Shown here: positions 1 through 8,504 of the stretch, in pieces | How positions within the stretch are numbered: position 1 is the first letter of the stretch | How the letters are laid out: each line of letters starts with the position of its first letter | Source: SYFY01 sp041752315 | Lineage (GTDB): Bacteria > Pseudomonadota > Gammaproteobacteria > Pseudomonadales > Azotimanducaceae | Direction: 5' to 3' | Assembly: GCA_041752315.1 (NCBI GenBank) | Contig: JBGSHJ010000036.1 | Span: 23,709-87,708, forward strand | Length of the DNA stretch: 64,000 bases | Made by a program: the position numbers and the translations under genes | Notes under the pieces: generated by a model | Database searches by the model: none | The model's input: the letters and a program-made list of their open reading frames with translations, nothing else | What the model was told of the DNA's origin: nothing

Positions 1-2
1 CG

Positions 3-485
3 ACCGCGCGCGATGTCCTCGGGGGCCCGAGAGACTGGGGTTTCATCATGGCGTGTTTTGGTGGTGGCACCATCGTCGGCGGATTGCTGTCGATGCGGAT
101 CCGTGCCCAACGACCCATGTGGGTCGCTTCCTGGCTGGTGTTTCTCTGGGCACCCCTGCCACTGGCACTCTCCGTGCCATTGCCGGTGATCTGGATTGCA
201 CTGACGGCCTTTGACAACGGCATCGCCGCGCAGATGTTTGGTGTCCTGTGGAACACCACGATGCATACACAGATTCCCGCGCAGCTGCTGTCACGGGTCT
301 CCGCCTATGACCATCTGGGCTCGATTGCCCTCGCACCCATGGGGGTAGTGGCTGCTGGCGTTCTGTACGAGGTCATCGGCGGACCGGCCACCCTGTGGCT
401 GGTCGCGCTGGTCATCATCGTGCCGACGGTGCTGGTGTTGCTGGTACCGGGTGTCCGGAGCCTGCGCGCAATCCAGCACTCCTGA
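3..485 (+). CDS. MFS transporter, C-terminal part (truncated by window edge)
   Basis: The reading frame is open from base 3 with no stop, so the gene begins outside the window and only about the last 160 residues are present. The visible part carries four to five hydrophobic helices typical of the C-terminal half of a major facilitator superfamily transporter. A glycine-rich FGGGTIVGG helix sits near the start of the visible part. A loop reading SRVSAYDHLGSIALAPMG resembles the MFS_3/EntS-like drug and siderophore exporter group. It would sit in the inner membrane; the substrate cannot be told. The gene converges on the NADAR gene, with a 14-15-bp tandem repeat between the two stops. Confidence 0.75.
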   Translation, partial: TARDVLGGPRDWGFIMACFGGGTIVGGLLSMRIRAQRPMWVASWLVFLWAPLPLALSVPLPVIWIALTAFDNGIAAQMFGVLWNTTMHTQIPAQLLSRVSAYDHLGSIALAPMGVVAAGVLYEVIGGPATLWLVALVIIVPTVLVLLVPGVRSLRAIQHS

Positions 486-519
486 CAATCAACCGCACCG
501 TGCTATCAGGATTCTCACC

Positions 520-563
520 AAGGGTCAGCTAATAAGGGATCAGTCAATAAAGGGTCAGTCAAT
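520..563. repeat. Three tandem 14-15-bp copies around a stop codon
   Basis: Three adjacent copies of a unit close to AAGGGTCAGTCAAT run from 520 to 563. On the minus strand each copy contains a TGA. The first one read is the actual stop of the NADAR gene, so the end of that gene is reiterated twice downstream. Similar reiterations follow the hotdog dehydratase gene (6979-7020), the enoyl-CoA hydratase (27487-27506) and the ankyrin gene (42209-42228). Confidence 0.8.
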
Positions 564-1217
564 CTCGTCGTCCTGCCCGGACCCGGGTGTCACCAACGGT
601 TGGTTGACGAGCCGTTTGCGTACACGCATCCAGATGTCCGCCATGACCACGCCCGGAATGCTCCGACTGTCCCGCCGCACACGATGCACAAGCGGGCGTT
701 CACCGGTCGAAAGGAGTGCAGCCCTGGCCTCGGTGTGCTGACCGAATTTCTCCCGACACGCGCGGAACATCAGCCTCCAGTGGTCAGGCGTAGCCACACG
801 GATCAGATGTCCGTCGTACTCGAAGGTCTCTCCGCCTGGTGCGTCGAATCCCGCCCGCCTTGCGTCCTCGCCATGCAGGAGGGCAATTTCACGGCGCTTG
901 GACAGATCGGGAAACTTGAGACCCTGCCAGAACGCTTCCACGCTGCGGTACCGCAAGCCGTCGAGCGTGAAGGGAGTGTCGGCAAAGTTGGAGATCAGAC
1001 GCACGCCGGGATCCAGCGCCCGCGACGTGACATTGATGGGTTCACGGCACGCCTGAGCCCGTGGCCCGAGACTCTTGAGCCGAACCGTCTGCCCATCCTG
1101 CGGTGTGAGCAGGAAAACACGACCCTCGTGCCGGCCCGCCCATTCGTCCACCGCGCGACGTTCGTCCTCGGATTCCGCCGTCACGATCAGCAGGCCCTCT
1201 TTCAGTCGCACTCGCAT
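555..1217 (-). CDS. NADAR-family protein (YbiA/RibX-like)
   Basis: A 220-residue protein. The central part reads ISNFADTPFTLDG then YRSVEAFWQGLKFPD, and the C-terminal part has FGQHTEARAALLSTGERPLVH then DIWMRVRKRL. These are the landmarks of the NADAR fold. Characterised relatives hydrolyse N-glycosidic bonds of riboflavin-pathway intermediates or of ADP-ribosylated guanine. The first 60 or so residues are an extra N-terminal extension compared with the roughly 150-residue E. coli YbiA. The start has a strong GGAGG eight bases upstream. It stands alone, downstream of the ketopantoate-reductase-like gene (gap 90 bp). Substrate and role here are unknown; a part in NAD/riboflavin damage control or phage defence is only a family-based possibility. 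Confidence 0.8.
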   Translation of the reverse strand: MRVRLKEGLLIVTAESEDERRAVDEWAGRHEGRVFLLTPQDGQTVRLKSLGPRAQACREPINVTSRALDPGVRLISNFADTPFTLDGLRYRSVEAFWQGLKFPDLSKRREIALLHGEDARRAGFDAPGGETFEYDGHLIRVATPDHWRLMFRACREKFGQHTEARAALLSTGERPLVHRVRRDSRSIPGVVMADIWMRVRKRLVNQPLVTPGSGQDDEID

Positions 1218-1307
1218 TTCGGGCCTCCAATCGGGATCGTGGCTTCCCTCGGCCAGGACCCTACCAGAATCTGCAGCCGGGTTGGCCTCGCAGAAAATGG
1301 GCTCGCC

Positions 1308-2252
1308 TCAATCAAGGCTGGCAAGTCGTGCCCGCAACCATTGCAGACTGCTGATTGGGACGTTTCTCTGGCGGCCGCGTTCGATCAGCGCATCCACCAT
1401 CATTCGGGATTGTCGTGCAATCTTGGGAACGTGATGACGCCAGATCGCTCGCACATTATCGCCCATCGACGATGCCCGTTGTTGCATCGATGGCAGCCCT
1501 GCAAGCACGGGATCTGCTGCATGGGTCTCGTTCGCAAGGACCACGTTCACCGCCTCGATGATCGCCGTGGTCGTCAACGCATTCAGTTCAGGGTCTGCGA
1601 CCAATCGCTCGATATCCCAGTCCGCCAGCTCCCAGCCCATCTGCAATGCCCTTTCTCCCGCCACTGTCGCATGGACCGATGCCGGCAGCACCATGCGCGT
1701 GTGCGTCCGCAGTCCGGCATCACGCAGCATCGATCCAAAGGACTCTGCCGCAGGGAGCGCTCCTGCGTCACCTTCGCACGACAGAAGGATCGCTCCGTCG
1801 CGGAGTCTGAACCAGTGAAGTTCGTGGCCAACAGGCCACACGCCAACACCGATGAGCATCGCAAACACCGGATTCCCGATTCCTGACTTTTGTACCCGCG
1901 TTCGCAGATCGTCCATCAGGGGCGGTACTACGGCGACTGAGGTGTGCGCAGCGAGGTAGGGTCGCGTCGACGCCAGCGCCTCGTCGATTTGATCACCCCG
2001 AACTGCAACGACGACGTCGTCAGGCGGATCGATCGAATCGCCCGCGACCAGCGTCCCCGGTTGTTCCAACGTATGGACACGTGCCCGGTCGAGATCGCGA
2101 ATCACGATCCTGCCCAGCCGATGCTGCGGTTTGAGAAGGAACGACACCTGGTGGCCCCGCGCGGACAAGAGGCAGCCCATCCACTGGCCAACCGCACCGG
2201 CACCGACAATCAACAGGTGTTTTTGATGGAGTGACCCGGATTGTTTCTTCAT
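1308..2252 (-). CDS. Ketopantoate reductase-like (ApbA/PanE family) dehydrogenase
   Basis: A 314-residue protein starting with a Rossmann nucleotide-binding motif, GAGAVGQWMG at residues 18-27. A typical PanE layout follows: a short N-terminal NADP domain and an all-helical C-terminal half. PanE-family enzymes reduce 2-dehydropantoate with NADPH. The usual catalytic Lys and Asn of the C-terminal domain are not obvious here (the matching stretch reads VHATVAGERAL), so the true substrate may differ. The ATG at 2252 was chosen because a GGAG lies six to eight bases upstream and homology begins right after it; the longer frame extending to 2519 looks non-coding. It is followed by the NADAR gene after 90 bp. 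Confidence 0.7.
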   Translation of the reverse strand: MKKQSGSLHQKHLLIVGAGAVGQWMGCLLSARGHQVSFLLKPQHRLGRIVIRDLDRARVHTLEQPGTLVAGDSIDPPDDVVVAVRGDQIDEALASTRPYLAAHTSVAVVPPLMDDLRTRVQKSGIGNPVFAMLIGVGVWPVGHELHWFRLRDGAILLSCEGDAGALPAAESFGSMLRDAGLRTHTRMVLPASVHATVAGERALQMGWELADWDIERLVADPELNALTTTAIIEAVNVVLANETHAADPVLAGLPSMQQRASSMGDNVRAIWRHHVPKIARQSRMMVDALIERGRQRNVPISSLQWLRARLASLD

Positions 2253-2692
2253 TGAATGCTCCAAGGATTGATGGTGTCTCCCGAAAGTCCGGTCAGCGTG
2301 AACGACGGAGGCTGCCTGCCTTCCGGCCGCGAAGGAACCCAGGATACTCAGATGGAGAAAGGTTTCCGGTTCTCTGGAAGATGTGCGACTCTGGCCGCGC
2401 GAGGGTGCTCTGGTTACGAAGCCGAAAGCACCGCACCGTTTCAACGGGCAGTCGTTACCACGGTTGTCGCGAACAGTACGGGCCTTCAGACCAAGAACCC
2501 GCTGGAGCGGGTCCGCCAAGCGGGAGAGAACACAACCAGGGCTGACAAACCAAGAAACGGCTTTCCTACAGTTCTCGAGATATCCAGCAGCGCTGCCAGT
2601 CCTAAATCCAGAAGTTCGGCGGGCATACCTGCACGCTGCTCAGTTCTCACACCACAAAAACGCATGAACGTCGCGCGTACCGCCTGCTAATT
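2253..2692. other. 440-bp intergenic region
   Basis: This gap separates the TPR lipoprotein operon (ending at 2693, minus) from the ketopantoate-reductase-like gene (starting at 2252, minus). Frames are open on both strands but have random-looking composition and no recognisable domain. It probably holds the promoter of the 2252 gene. I see no repeat, hairpin with T-run or RNA gene in it. Confidence 0.5.
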
Positions 2693-3817
2693 TCAATCGC
2701 GCAAGGCAACCCTCGCCTGCTCGACGAGCGACCGACTCCTCGGTGTGTCACGGTTGGCAAGGTTCGCCTCCGCGAGTGGCAATGCCCGATCAGGTTCGCC
2801 TACCCGGAGGTAGAATTCGGCAGCGTGGTCAGCAAACGCCTGACGGTGTCTTGCGAGCAATGCTTCGAACCCTTCCCTCGCACGCTCACGCCATTTCACT
2901 GCCTCGTTGGCACGACCGCGTTCGATCAACAGGCTCGCGAGCAGACCGGCGGGCTCCGGATCATCAACAGCGGCACTTAACTCCATCAACGCCGCAATGG
3001 CGCCATCCACGTTACCTGCAGCGGCCATCGCACCCGCACGATCAGTCCGCGCCGAAACATAACTCGGCAGATAGAACAACGCCTCTTCGAACAAGGCGAC
3101 TGCCCTGGTGGGATCAGAATCGACCGCGAGCATCGCCAGTTCAAATTGCACCCATGCCACGGCAAAGGGAGATACATCGGTATACGCCTTGAGTGCATCG
3201 GTAAAAGCGGCTTCGCTACGGACTTTGTCGCCAAGAGACTCGTAGACGCCGGCCAGTTGGGTCAATGTCGCAAAATCCGGATTCTCCTTTGCTCGTGCCT
3301 CAACAGCCGGTAAAACTTCTGCGCCTCGACCTGTTGCCGTGAGCAGCGTCACCCGGCGCGCAGTGATGGTATCGGGTGGTGCACCGAGGTTCGACGCTCG
3401 ATCGATGGCGGCTTCTGCGTCGACAAATCTATGCAGCGCGAGATCAACTTCCGCCTTGATCAACCAGGCATCTGCACTCGCCGGCGCGGATTCCACGTAA
3501 CGCTGCGCGATCGAATCCGCCTCATCCAGGTCCGCAAAGGAGTTCTTGAAACGCGAGCGGGTAAGCAGCGAAGAAACCAACGCCTTCGCAGCCACCTGCC
3601 CTCCGAGCAGCGAGTCGAACGCGGAACGAGCGCTGTCGATGGTAAAGTCGAGGTTCGTGAAGGCGATGGACTCATGCGTTGCCGGATACCTGTCGAAGGG
3701 CACCGCCACCGGCAGCGAAACTGGCTCGTCGCTGCAGGAGACCATAAGCCCAGCGATCAGCAAGAGTCCCCAGGACACAGGGAAAAAAGAGGCGCGATAA
3801 ACGCGCCCTATGATCAT
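2693..3817 (-). CDS. TPR-repeat lipoprotein (DUF4331 operon partner)
   Basis: A 374-residue protein with a hydrophobic signal segment ending in the lipobox LMVSC (lipidated Cys28), so it should be a membrane-anchored lipoprotein facing the periplasm. The mature part is a run of tetratricopeptide-like helix pairs, with spaced A-W-L and Y/A-L patterns such as SADAWLIKAEVDLALHRFVD. TPR proteins act as protein-protein scaffolds. It follows the DUF4331 gene by 10 bp and clearly belongs to the same transcript (5682 to 2693). TPR proteins beside DUF4331 proteins are a familiar arrangement; the joint function is not known. Confidence 0.8.
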   Translation of the reverse strand: MIIGRVYRASFFPVSWGLLLIAGLMVSCSDEPVSLPVAVPFDRYPATHESIAFTNLDFTIDSARSAFDSLLGGQVAAKALVSSLLTRSRFKNSFADLDEADSIAQRYVESAPASADAWLIKAEVDLALHRFVDAEAAIDRASNLGAPPDTITARRVTLLTATGRGAEVLPAVEARAKENPDFATLTQLAGVYESLGDKVRSEAAFTDALKAYTDVSPFAVAWVQFELAMLAVDSDPTRAVALFEEALFYLPSYVSARTDRAGAMAAAGNVDGAIAALMELSAAVDDPEPAGLLASLLIERGRANEAVKWRERAREGFEALLARHRQAFADHAAEFYLRVGEPDRALPLAEANLANRDTPRSRSLVEQARVALRD

Positions 3818-3827
3818 GTTACCGGGC

Positions 3828-4991
3828 TCAGGGAATCGGATCGGCCAGGAACGGGAATGTCACCGTCGAATGCACAACATTATCCGAGTTCACGTTGTCA
3901 CCCAAGGGGGCCGCAAGCGTACTGCCCAGAGCCGTATAGGTCACATCGATCGAATCGTAGTTGGGTGTACGCCCTCCACAATCGTTGTTGACGACCAACC
4001 CTGTAGCGTTCAGTTCAACGCCGAGATATTGCGTGCAGGTTCCGCTGCTGCTGTTCAAGTAAACGCGATCATCGGTCAGCGCATTTGCGAGACCGTCATA
4101 ACGCGCCGGGGTGGTATCGGCGGTGTTGGCAAGGATCTGGTTGCCACATGTCGTATCCAGCCCGTCATAGACGGCTAGCGAGGCGCGGATATTCTCCTGA
4201 AACGTGCCCCAGGCGGCCTGTGGTGCGGCGTTGTAAGCATCGCGATCAACACCTCGCGGAACAGCTGTCTTCAACGGCGATACCAGCGCGGTATTCACAC
4301 CGGCCCGACCCATGCGATCAACCTGGACCGCGGCAAGGGCAGGCACTTCCGGCGGTGGGACATTTTGTGCAAGGAACGGGAATACGTTTTCGTCATGTAT
4401 GAAAGTGTCCGCATCAACACCGTCACCAACTGGCACCGTCAGATCATTGGTCAAGGCCGTGTAGGTGACATCGATCGAGTCATAATTCGGTGTACGGCCA
4501 CCACAATCGTCGTTTGGTAAAAGACCGGTGGCATTGAGCTCGACCGCGAGGTACTGCGAACATCGGCGGCTGGCTGAATTGAGATAGATGCGGTCATCTG
4601 CCAGCGCATTCGCCAGACCATCATACCGCGCCGGTGTGGCATCGGCCGTATTCGCCAGGATCTGGTTTCCACAGACTGTATCCAGACCGTCATACACGGC
4701 CAGCGATGCCCTGATGTTGTCCTTGAATGTGCCCCAGCTGGCACGGGGCGCAGCGTTGTAGGCATCCCGATCAACCCCGCGTGGTCCACCAGCCTTCAAG
4801 GGCGACACCAGCGCGGTATTGACTCCCGACCGGCCCATACGATCAATTTGTCGGGACAATACCGCGGGCGGCGAGGGGATTGCCGCTGGCGTGTCTCCAG
4901 CTGCCGACCGCCCTCCTGATCCACCACCACACCCGGCCAGCCCCACTACCAGGATCGGGCAAGCTGCGATCATCAACAATGAGAATTTCAT
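3828..4991 (-). CDS. DUF4331-type lipoprotein with two tandem copies of the C-terminal module
   Basis: A 387-residue protein beginning with a signal peptide and lipobox LAGC (Cys21), then a Gly/Ser linker. The rest is two copies of a module of about 165 residues. Each starts with IDRMGRSGVNTALVSPLK or VDRMGRAGVNTALVSPLK, passes through NQILANTAD and CGGRTPNYDSIDVTYTAL, and ends with an FPFLA motif. The pattern resembles the second half of DUF4331 proteins. The copies differ at both DNA and protein level, so the duplication is not recent. The ATG at 4991 follows a purine-rich ribosome site and is 28 bp after the preceding gene. The role is unknown; DUF4331 proteins are exported. Confidence 0.75.
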   Translation of the reverse strand: MKFSLLMIAACPILVVGLAGCGGGSGGRSAAGDTPAAIPSPPAVLSRQIDRMGRSGVNTALVSPLKAGGPRGVDRDAYNAAPRASWGTFKDNIRASLAVYDGLDTVCGNQILANTADATPARYDGLANALADDRIYLNSASRRCSQYLAVELNATGLLPNDDCGGRTPNYDSIDVTYTALTNDLTVPVGDGVDADTFIHDENVFPFLAQNVPPPEVPALAAVQVDRMGRAGVNTALVSPLKTAVPRGVDRDAYNAAPQAAWGTFQENIRASLAVYDGLDTTCGNQILANTADTTPARYDGLANALTDDRVYLNSSSGTCTQYLGVELNATGLVVNNDCGGRTPNYDSIDVTYTALGSTLAAPLGDNVNSDNVVHSTVTFPFLADPIP

Positions 4992-5019
4992 CGTGCTCTC
5001 CTCGGTTGCCTTGGCTGCG

Positions 5020-5682
5020 TCAGCTGCGTTGGGTCGTGGCATGCACGGCGAGAATGCTGCCGCCGGGTGCAACCAGGCTCTTGTCGATCTGAAGCACCAG
5101 AAACGACGGAGAACCCAGTGCAAAGGAATCGCCGCCCGTCTGCAGTTCCGTAATCAGAGCGTTGGAAGTACCTGCGTCGAGGATCGGACACCCGGAGGTA
5201 TCGAAAGTCAGTCCGGGGGCAGCGGCGGCGACAATATCAAGCGTTCGGCGCAATCCGGGTCCGTTGAAGAAAAACGGATCGTTGCGGCGTCCGACAAAAG
5301 CCAACATGCGGCCGGTGGTGCTTCGCAAGCCGGTTGCAGCGCTGGCATCACCCTGCAGGTAGTCGAATCCACCTACCCAGCACTCCACTTCCTGATTCAC
5401 GGCGAACTGGCAAATGATCTGCACAGTGGTACCTGCACTGCCGTAAGCGGCGCTGCTCTCGACATGGATCACATACTGCACGGCATTCGAGAACTGCGCG
5501 GCAGGCACGCCGATGATCAGGTTAACCTCGGCAGCAGTTGGCGTCGTCCATGCAAACACGTCCGTCAGGTCAGCGGCTGGGTCCGCAACGTTTCCTGGCG
5601 AGTCCGCGTGATCCGCAGCTTGCAAAGAAACTGCACACAACAGAACCACCGCACCCACACAACTCCTGTAGAACCTTCTCAT
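5020..5682 (-). CDS. DUF4331-family exported protein, short (N-terminal half only)
   Basis: A 220-residue protein with a cleavable signal peptide (VVLLCAVSLQAADHADSP; cleavage probably after QA). It is followed by DPAADLTDVFAW, the characteristic N-terminal signature of DUF4331, and conserved stretches such as NDPFFFNGPGLRRTLD. Family members are usually nearly twice as long. Here the C-terminal half is missing and its equivalent occurs, duplicated, in the next gene. A GGGGAGA ribosome site precedes ATG 5682. It is the first gene of the three-gene operon 5682-2693. Confidence 0.8.
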   Translation of the reverse strand: MRRFYRSCVGAVVLLCAVSLQAADHADSPGNVADPAADLTDVFAWTTPTAAEVNLIIGVPAAQFSNAVQYVIHVESSAAYGSAGTTVQIICQFAVNQEVECWVGGFDYLQGDASAATGLRSTTGRMLAFVGRRNDPFFFNGPGLRRTLDIVAAAAPGLTFDTSGCPILDAGTSNALITELQTGGDSFALGSPSFLVLQIDKSLVAPGGSILAVHATTQRS

Positions 5683-6081
5683 TTCATCTCCCCAAGAAAA
5701 GAATGATTGTGGCGGAAACCCAATCCCGGCGAACTACCTGTCGAAGAGACTCGCTCGGATTGGAGTGGGAGTCAAGCTTGCGTTGACAGCTTGATTAGAT
5801 ACTTGGTAATGACAACTCACTGGGGCCCCACCCAGGTAAACCCAAGATATTTTCTGTTGTATCCGGGACGTGGGATGTCAGACGAACTGGTACCGAAGAA
5901 CTACAATAAGGCAGATCGGTTGCAAGTTCTTTGAGTGCTGGCACCTCGCACGATCTGGCAGGACTTGGCTGGTAGACGACCTGTTCTGTCGGTTCGCGAG
6001 ATCAGACGGCTCGTCCAGCGTTATCGGCAACAGCGGGCCAGAGGCCCTGTCTCCCGTTGTCGTGGTCGACACACCACACCG
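5683..6081. other. 399-bp intergenic region upstream of the DUF4331 operon
   Basis: The region lies between the end of the APH-type kinase (6082, minus) and the start of the DUF4331 operon (5682, minus). It is more AT-rich in its left half (about 5770-5930), which is where the operon promoter would be expected. No coding frame of convincing composition, no repeat and no recognisable RNA was seen. Confidence 0.45.
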
Positions 6082-6972
6082 TCACAGCGGTTCGCCGGAC
6101 ACTTGCAACACCGATTCGATTGCCTGCCGGGAAGCGTGGGCAAGCGCGTCGTTGCTGCCTCGGTAGTGGGCGAGTGCCACCACCGCAACAGAAAGAGTCC
6201 AGCCTCTGGCTCGCCCCCATGTGTGGTCGTCAGCTGCAACGGCAATCCTGAACTGTTCACGCGCGTCGCCACTGAACAGTGTCCAGCCGGGCATGAGATC
6301 CACCGCGGGATCACCCACACCCAACCCGCCAAAGTCGAGCACGGCTCGCAGTCTCCCCTCGTGCGTCAGCAGATTTCCGGCATGCAGATCGCCGTGAACC
6401 CAGACCCCTTTTGCCGACCAGCGAGGGATGGCGAGCGCACTGTCCCAGCTTTCAAGCAGCACGCTTCCGTCAAACTCGTCAGTGATCCGTGTGATGCCCT
6501 GACGTGTTGCCTGGTCACGCAGTTTCAGCGGTACACCACGGTAAAAATTGATCGCACCTGCACCGGGTCCACCTTCCGGATCCAGATCGTGCAATGCACG
6601 CACAAACACCCCCAGATCGCGGGCAGCCTGCAACGGGTCCGTCGGCGGATGCACTATGGCATCATCTCCGTGCAGCCAGTGATAAACCGCCCATGGCCAC
6701 GGAAACGTCTCGTCAGACGCTCCCAGAAAGGCGAGTTCCGGTATGGCCAGTGGCAGCCGATTGTGCAGTTCTGGCAACCACCGGGCTTCCTTGCGGATCA
6801 GTGCCATCGACCATTCAGCCTTTGGCAGGCGCACACAATAGTCGGTGCCAAGCCGGAACAGCGCGTTGTCAGTGCCTGCGGACGCCACCGGGCTGATCGC
6901 CAGTCCCGCCCAACGGGGACACTGACGCACAATCAGTCCACTCACCAGCGCTGGAGAGATATCGAGGGCCAT
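6082..6972 (-). CDS. Aminoglycoside phosphotransferase (APH)-family kinase
   Basis: A 296-residue protein with the APH/choline kinase fold. Its phosphotransfer loop is WVHGDLHAGNLL (Asp195 catalytic, Asn200 metal) and its metal-binding motif is VLDFGGLGVGDPAVDL (Asp213). The N-terminal lobe contains FRLGTDYCVRLPK, with the ATP-binding Lys51. Such enzymes phosphorylate small hydroxyl compounds; many are not resistance enzymes, and the substrate cannot be predicted. The start is 36 bp after the stop of the pigment-cluster dehydratase, with a three-copy tandem repeat between, so it may be co-transcribed with the pigment genes by read-through. Confidence 0.8.
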   Translation of the reverse strand: MALDISPALVSGLIVRQCPRWAGLAISPVASAGTDNALFRLGTDYCVRLPKAEWSMALIRKEARWLPELHNRLPLAIPELAFLGASDETFPWPWAVYHWLHGDDAIVHPPTDPLQAARDLGVFVRALHDLDPEGGPGAGAINFYRGVPLKLRDQATRQGITRITDEFDGSVLLESWDSALAIPRWSAKGVWVHGDLHAGNLLTHEGRLRAVLDFGGLGVGDPAVDLMPGWTLFSGDAREQFRIAVAADDHTWGRARGWTLSVAVVALAHYRGSNDALAHASRQAIESVLQVSGEPL

Positions 6973-6978
6973 GGCTTA

Positions 6979-7020
6979 GGTCAGAGATACAAGGTCAGAA
7001 ATACACGATCAGAGATACAC
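6979..7020. repeat. Three tandem 14-bp repeats at the dehydratase stop codon
   Basis: Three consecutive 14-bp copies close to GGTCAGAGATACAC fill almost all of the space between the ApeP-like gene and the APH-family gene. On the minus strand each copy reads as the last codons plus TGA of the dehydratase, so the gene end is repeated twice beyond its real stop (7009-7011). Confidence 0.85.
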
Positions 7021-7479
7021 GGAAAACTCGGCGCGCACCACACCACGTCCCTTGACAGGAGGCACGGCGGGCAGCGGTACACCCTGAGGCAAAACATGAA
7101 TATCACCGACAAACCTGACCAGGCCGCGGCCCTGATCCGCCGTTGGCAGGCGGGAAGCCGGACGGACGTGCATCAACAAACCGTCAGCCGTGGCAAACCA
7201 GGGGATGTCCGCATCCAGCCGTGAACAGGCGATCAGCATTCCCTGGCGCGCTCCGGCCGCTTGATCGGTCGATTGCAACGTGAAAAACGCCGCTGCGGCC
7301 TGCGCCAGGTATTCAAGGCCAACGGCACTGGATACGCGGTCGTCGGTGGCAAACGCGGAATCCGAGGAAAGTCGGGCAACCGCCCACAACTGGCTCTGAT
7401 CACACTGCAGCACCGAGTCGATGAGCAGCATTGGCCACCGATGTGGCACCAGCATTTGAATGGATACGGTGTCCTTCAC
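7009..7479 (-). CDS. ApeP-like 3-hydroxyacyl-ACP dehydratase (hotdog fold)
   Basis: A 156-residue hotdog protein with MLVPHRWPMLLIDSVLQ near the N-terminus and GLEYLAQAAAAFF in the central helix. This pattern matches the ApeP family of dehydratases found in aryl-polyene clusters. It would remove water from 3-hydroxyacyl-ACP intermediates while the polyene chain is extended in the cytoplasm. It overlaps the thioesterase gene by 4 bp (ATGA), so the two are translationally coupled within the operon 8504-7009. Family assignment is by motif only. Confidence 0.75.
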   Translation of the reverse strand: MKDTVSIQMLVPHRWPMLLIDSVLQCDQSQLWAVARLSSDSAFATDDRVSSAVGLEYLAQAAAAFFTLQSTDQAAGARQGMLIACSRLDADIPWFATADGLLMHVRPASRLPTADQGRGLVRFVGDIHVLPQGVPLPAVPPVKGRGVVRAEFSVYL

Positions 7480-7964
7480 GGCCTGGTGTCGATGAGCAAC
7501 TGCACCCGTTCCTGCACGCTGGCCGGTACACCAAACAGCATGGTCTGCGTCGCAGCCTCGACCGGCACCTGCACCGTGTAGGCTTCGTTGATCAGCTGAT
7601 CATCACCGCCGTGGATCTGGTAATAGATCCGCAGCCGATACTCCCACTCGACCAGTTGCGCCGATACCAGCAGTGTCGAGTTGAACATGGCACTGCGAAG
7701 GTAGCGAACCCGGGTGTCAACGATGGGCCAGATCTGACGCTGCGTACCCATCTGGAAATAGCCAAAATCGAAGCGCGCCAGCAACGCCACCCGCGCTGTG
7801 TCGTAGTAGCGGAAGTAGTTTCCATGCCAGGCAAAGCCGGTGGGATCAGCGTCCTGGAAAGGAACCACAACGGGCACTTCCACACGCAGTGCAGCATGAT
7901 CAGCCCAGCCCTGTTCCCACAGCCGCCCGCGCACATTTCGTCCGGTCGCCGTTCTGCGTGTCAT
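7476..7964 (-). CDS. 4HBT-type acyl-CoA/ACP thioesterase
   Basis: A 162-residue hotdog protein with the 4-hydroxybenzoyl-CoA thioesterase signature VPFQDADPTGFAWHGNYFRY; the Asp before PTG is the usual catalytic residue. Thioesterases of this type are a normal part of aryl-polyene and related pigment clusters, where they may release or edit acyl-ACP intermediates. It starts 6 bp after the ApeI-like gene and overlaps the ApeP-like gene by 4 bp, placing it firmly in the same operon. Confidence 0.8.
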   Translation of the reverse strand: MTRRTATGRNVRGRLWEQGWADHAALRVEVPVVVPFQDADPTGFAWHGNYFRYYDTARVALLARFDFGYFQMGTQRQIWPIVDTRVRYLRSAMFNSTLLVSAQLVEWEYRLRIYYQIHGGDDQLINEAYTVQVPVEAATQTMLFGVPASVQERVQLLIDTRP

Positions 7965-7970
7965 TCCTTG

Positions 7971-8504
7971 TTATTCCAATCCCGCTGGGTGGCGTGGCAG
8001 CGAACGATACAACAGCCTGCCCTGAGTGCAAACGCGACCTGTCGATTCAACGACAAACACAACCGCGGCCGGTTCGGTACTCAGCCTGACCTTCAGCCAC
8101 GTTGCCGGTCGCACCGGTGTCTTGAACTTGATGTTGGCAAGTCCCGCAAAGATCACATCATGAAACGCGGGAAACACCCGACCCGCCGCAACCCTCGCCC
8201 ATTCGATCTGCACGATGCCAGGCAGAATCGGATTGCCCGGAAAGTGTCCGTCGAACAGCGGCAACGCCGGATCAACCCACAGCCAGGCGGTCGCCGTGTT
8301 CGCAACAATCTCGACATGTGCGCACCAGATCTCCGGGGGCCCGGTTGGCGCACGACCCTGATGCCAGAAATCCCAGGTTTGCGCCGTGACCGGCAATCGT
8401 GCACTCCAGCCGATGGACGGGTCGGGACTGGTTTGTTCGACGAGTGCTTCCAGTGACTGAAGATCGGTCAACTCGATGCGTTGCACAGGCTGGTCAGGGG
8501 TCAT
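7971..8504 (-). CDS. ApeI-like (FabA/FabZ-type) dehydratase
   Basis: A 177-residue protein with an N-terminal stretch of about 70 residues of its own and a C-terminal hotdog domain. The domain carries the FabA/FabZ signature FDGHFPGNPILPGIVQIEWA, including the catalytic His of the GHFPG loop, and ends with LANIKFKTPVRP. This matches ApeI-like dehydratases of aryl-polyene clusters. First gene of the minus-strand operon, reading away from the ketosynthase gene across a 241-bp divergent intergenic region. Confidence 0.75.
   Translation of the reverse strand: MTPDQPVQRIELTDLQSLEALVEQTSPDPSIGWSARLPVTAQTWDFWHQGRAPTGPPEIWCAHVEIVANTATAWLWVDPALPLFDGHFPGNPILPGIVQIEWARVAAGRVFPAFHDVIFAGLANIKFKTPVRPATWLKVRLSTEPAAVVFVVESTGRVCTQGRLLYRSLPRHPAGLE

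Noticed and set aside
600..1886. 428-codon plus-strand frame across the NADAR and ketopantoate-reductase-like genes
   Set aside because: It is the antisense shadow of two genes with clear domains; its composition is rich in Arg, His and Pro with no motif.
1937..1957. GAGGTGTG sequence near 1940 as another hairpin repeat copy
   Set aside because: The second stem arm (CCTCG) is missing, so it is not a member of the set.
2256..2690. 144-codon plus-strand frame in the 2253-2692 gap
   Set aside because: Random-looking composition, no ribosome site and no recognisable domain; left as intergenic.
5935..7224. 429-codon plus-strand frame across the APH-family gene
   Set aside because: Antisense shadow; no known domain, and the minus-strand genes have intact catalytic motifs.
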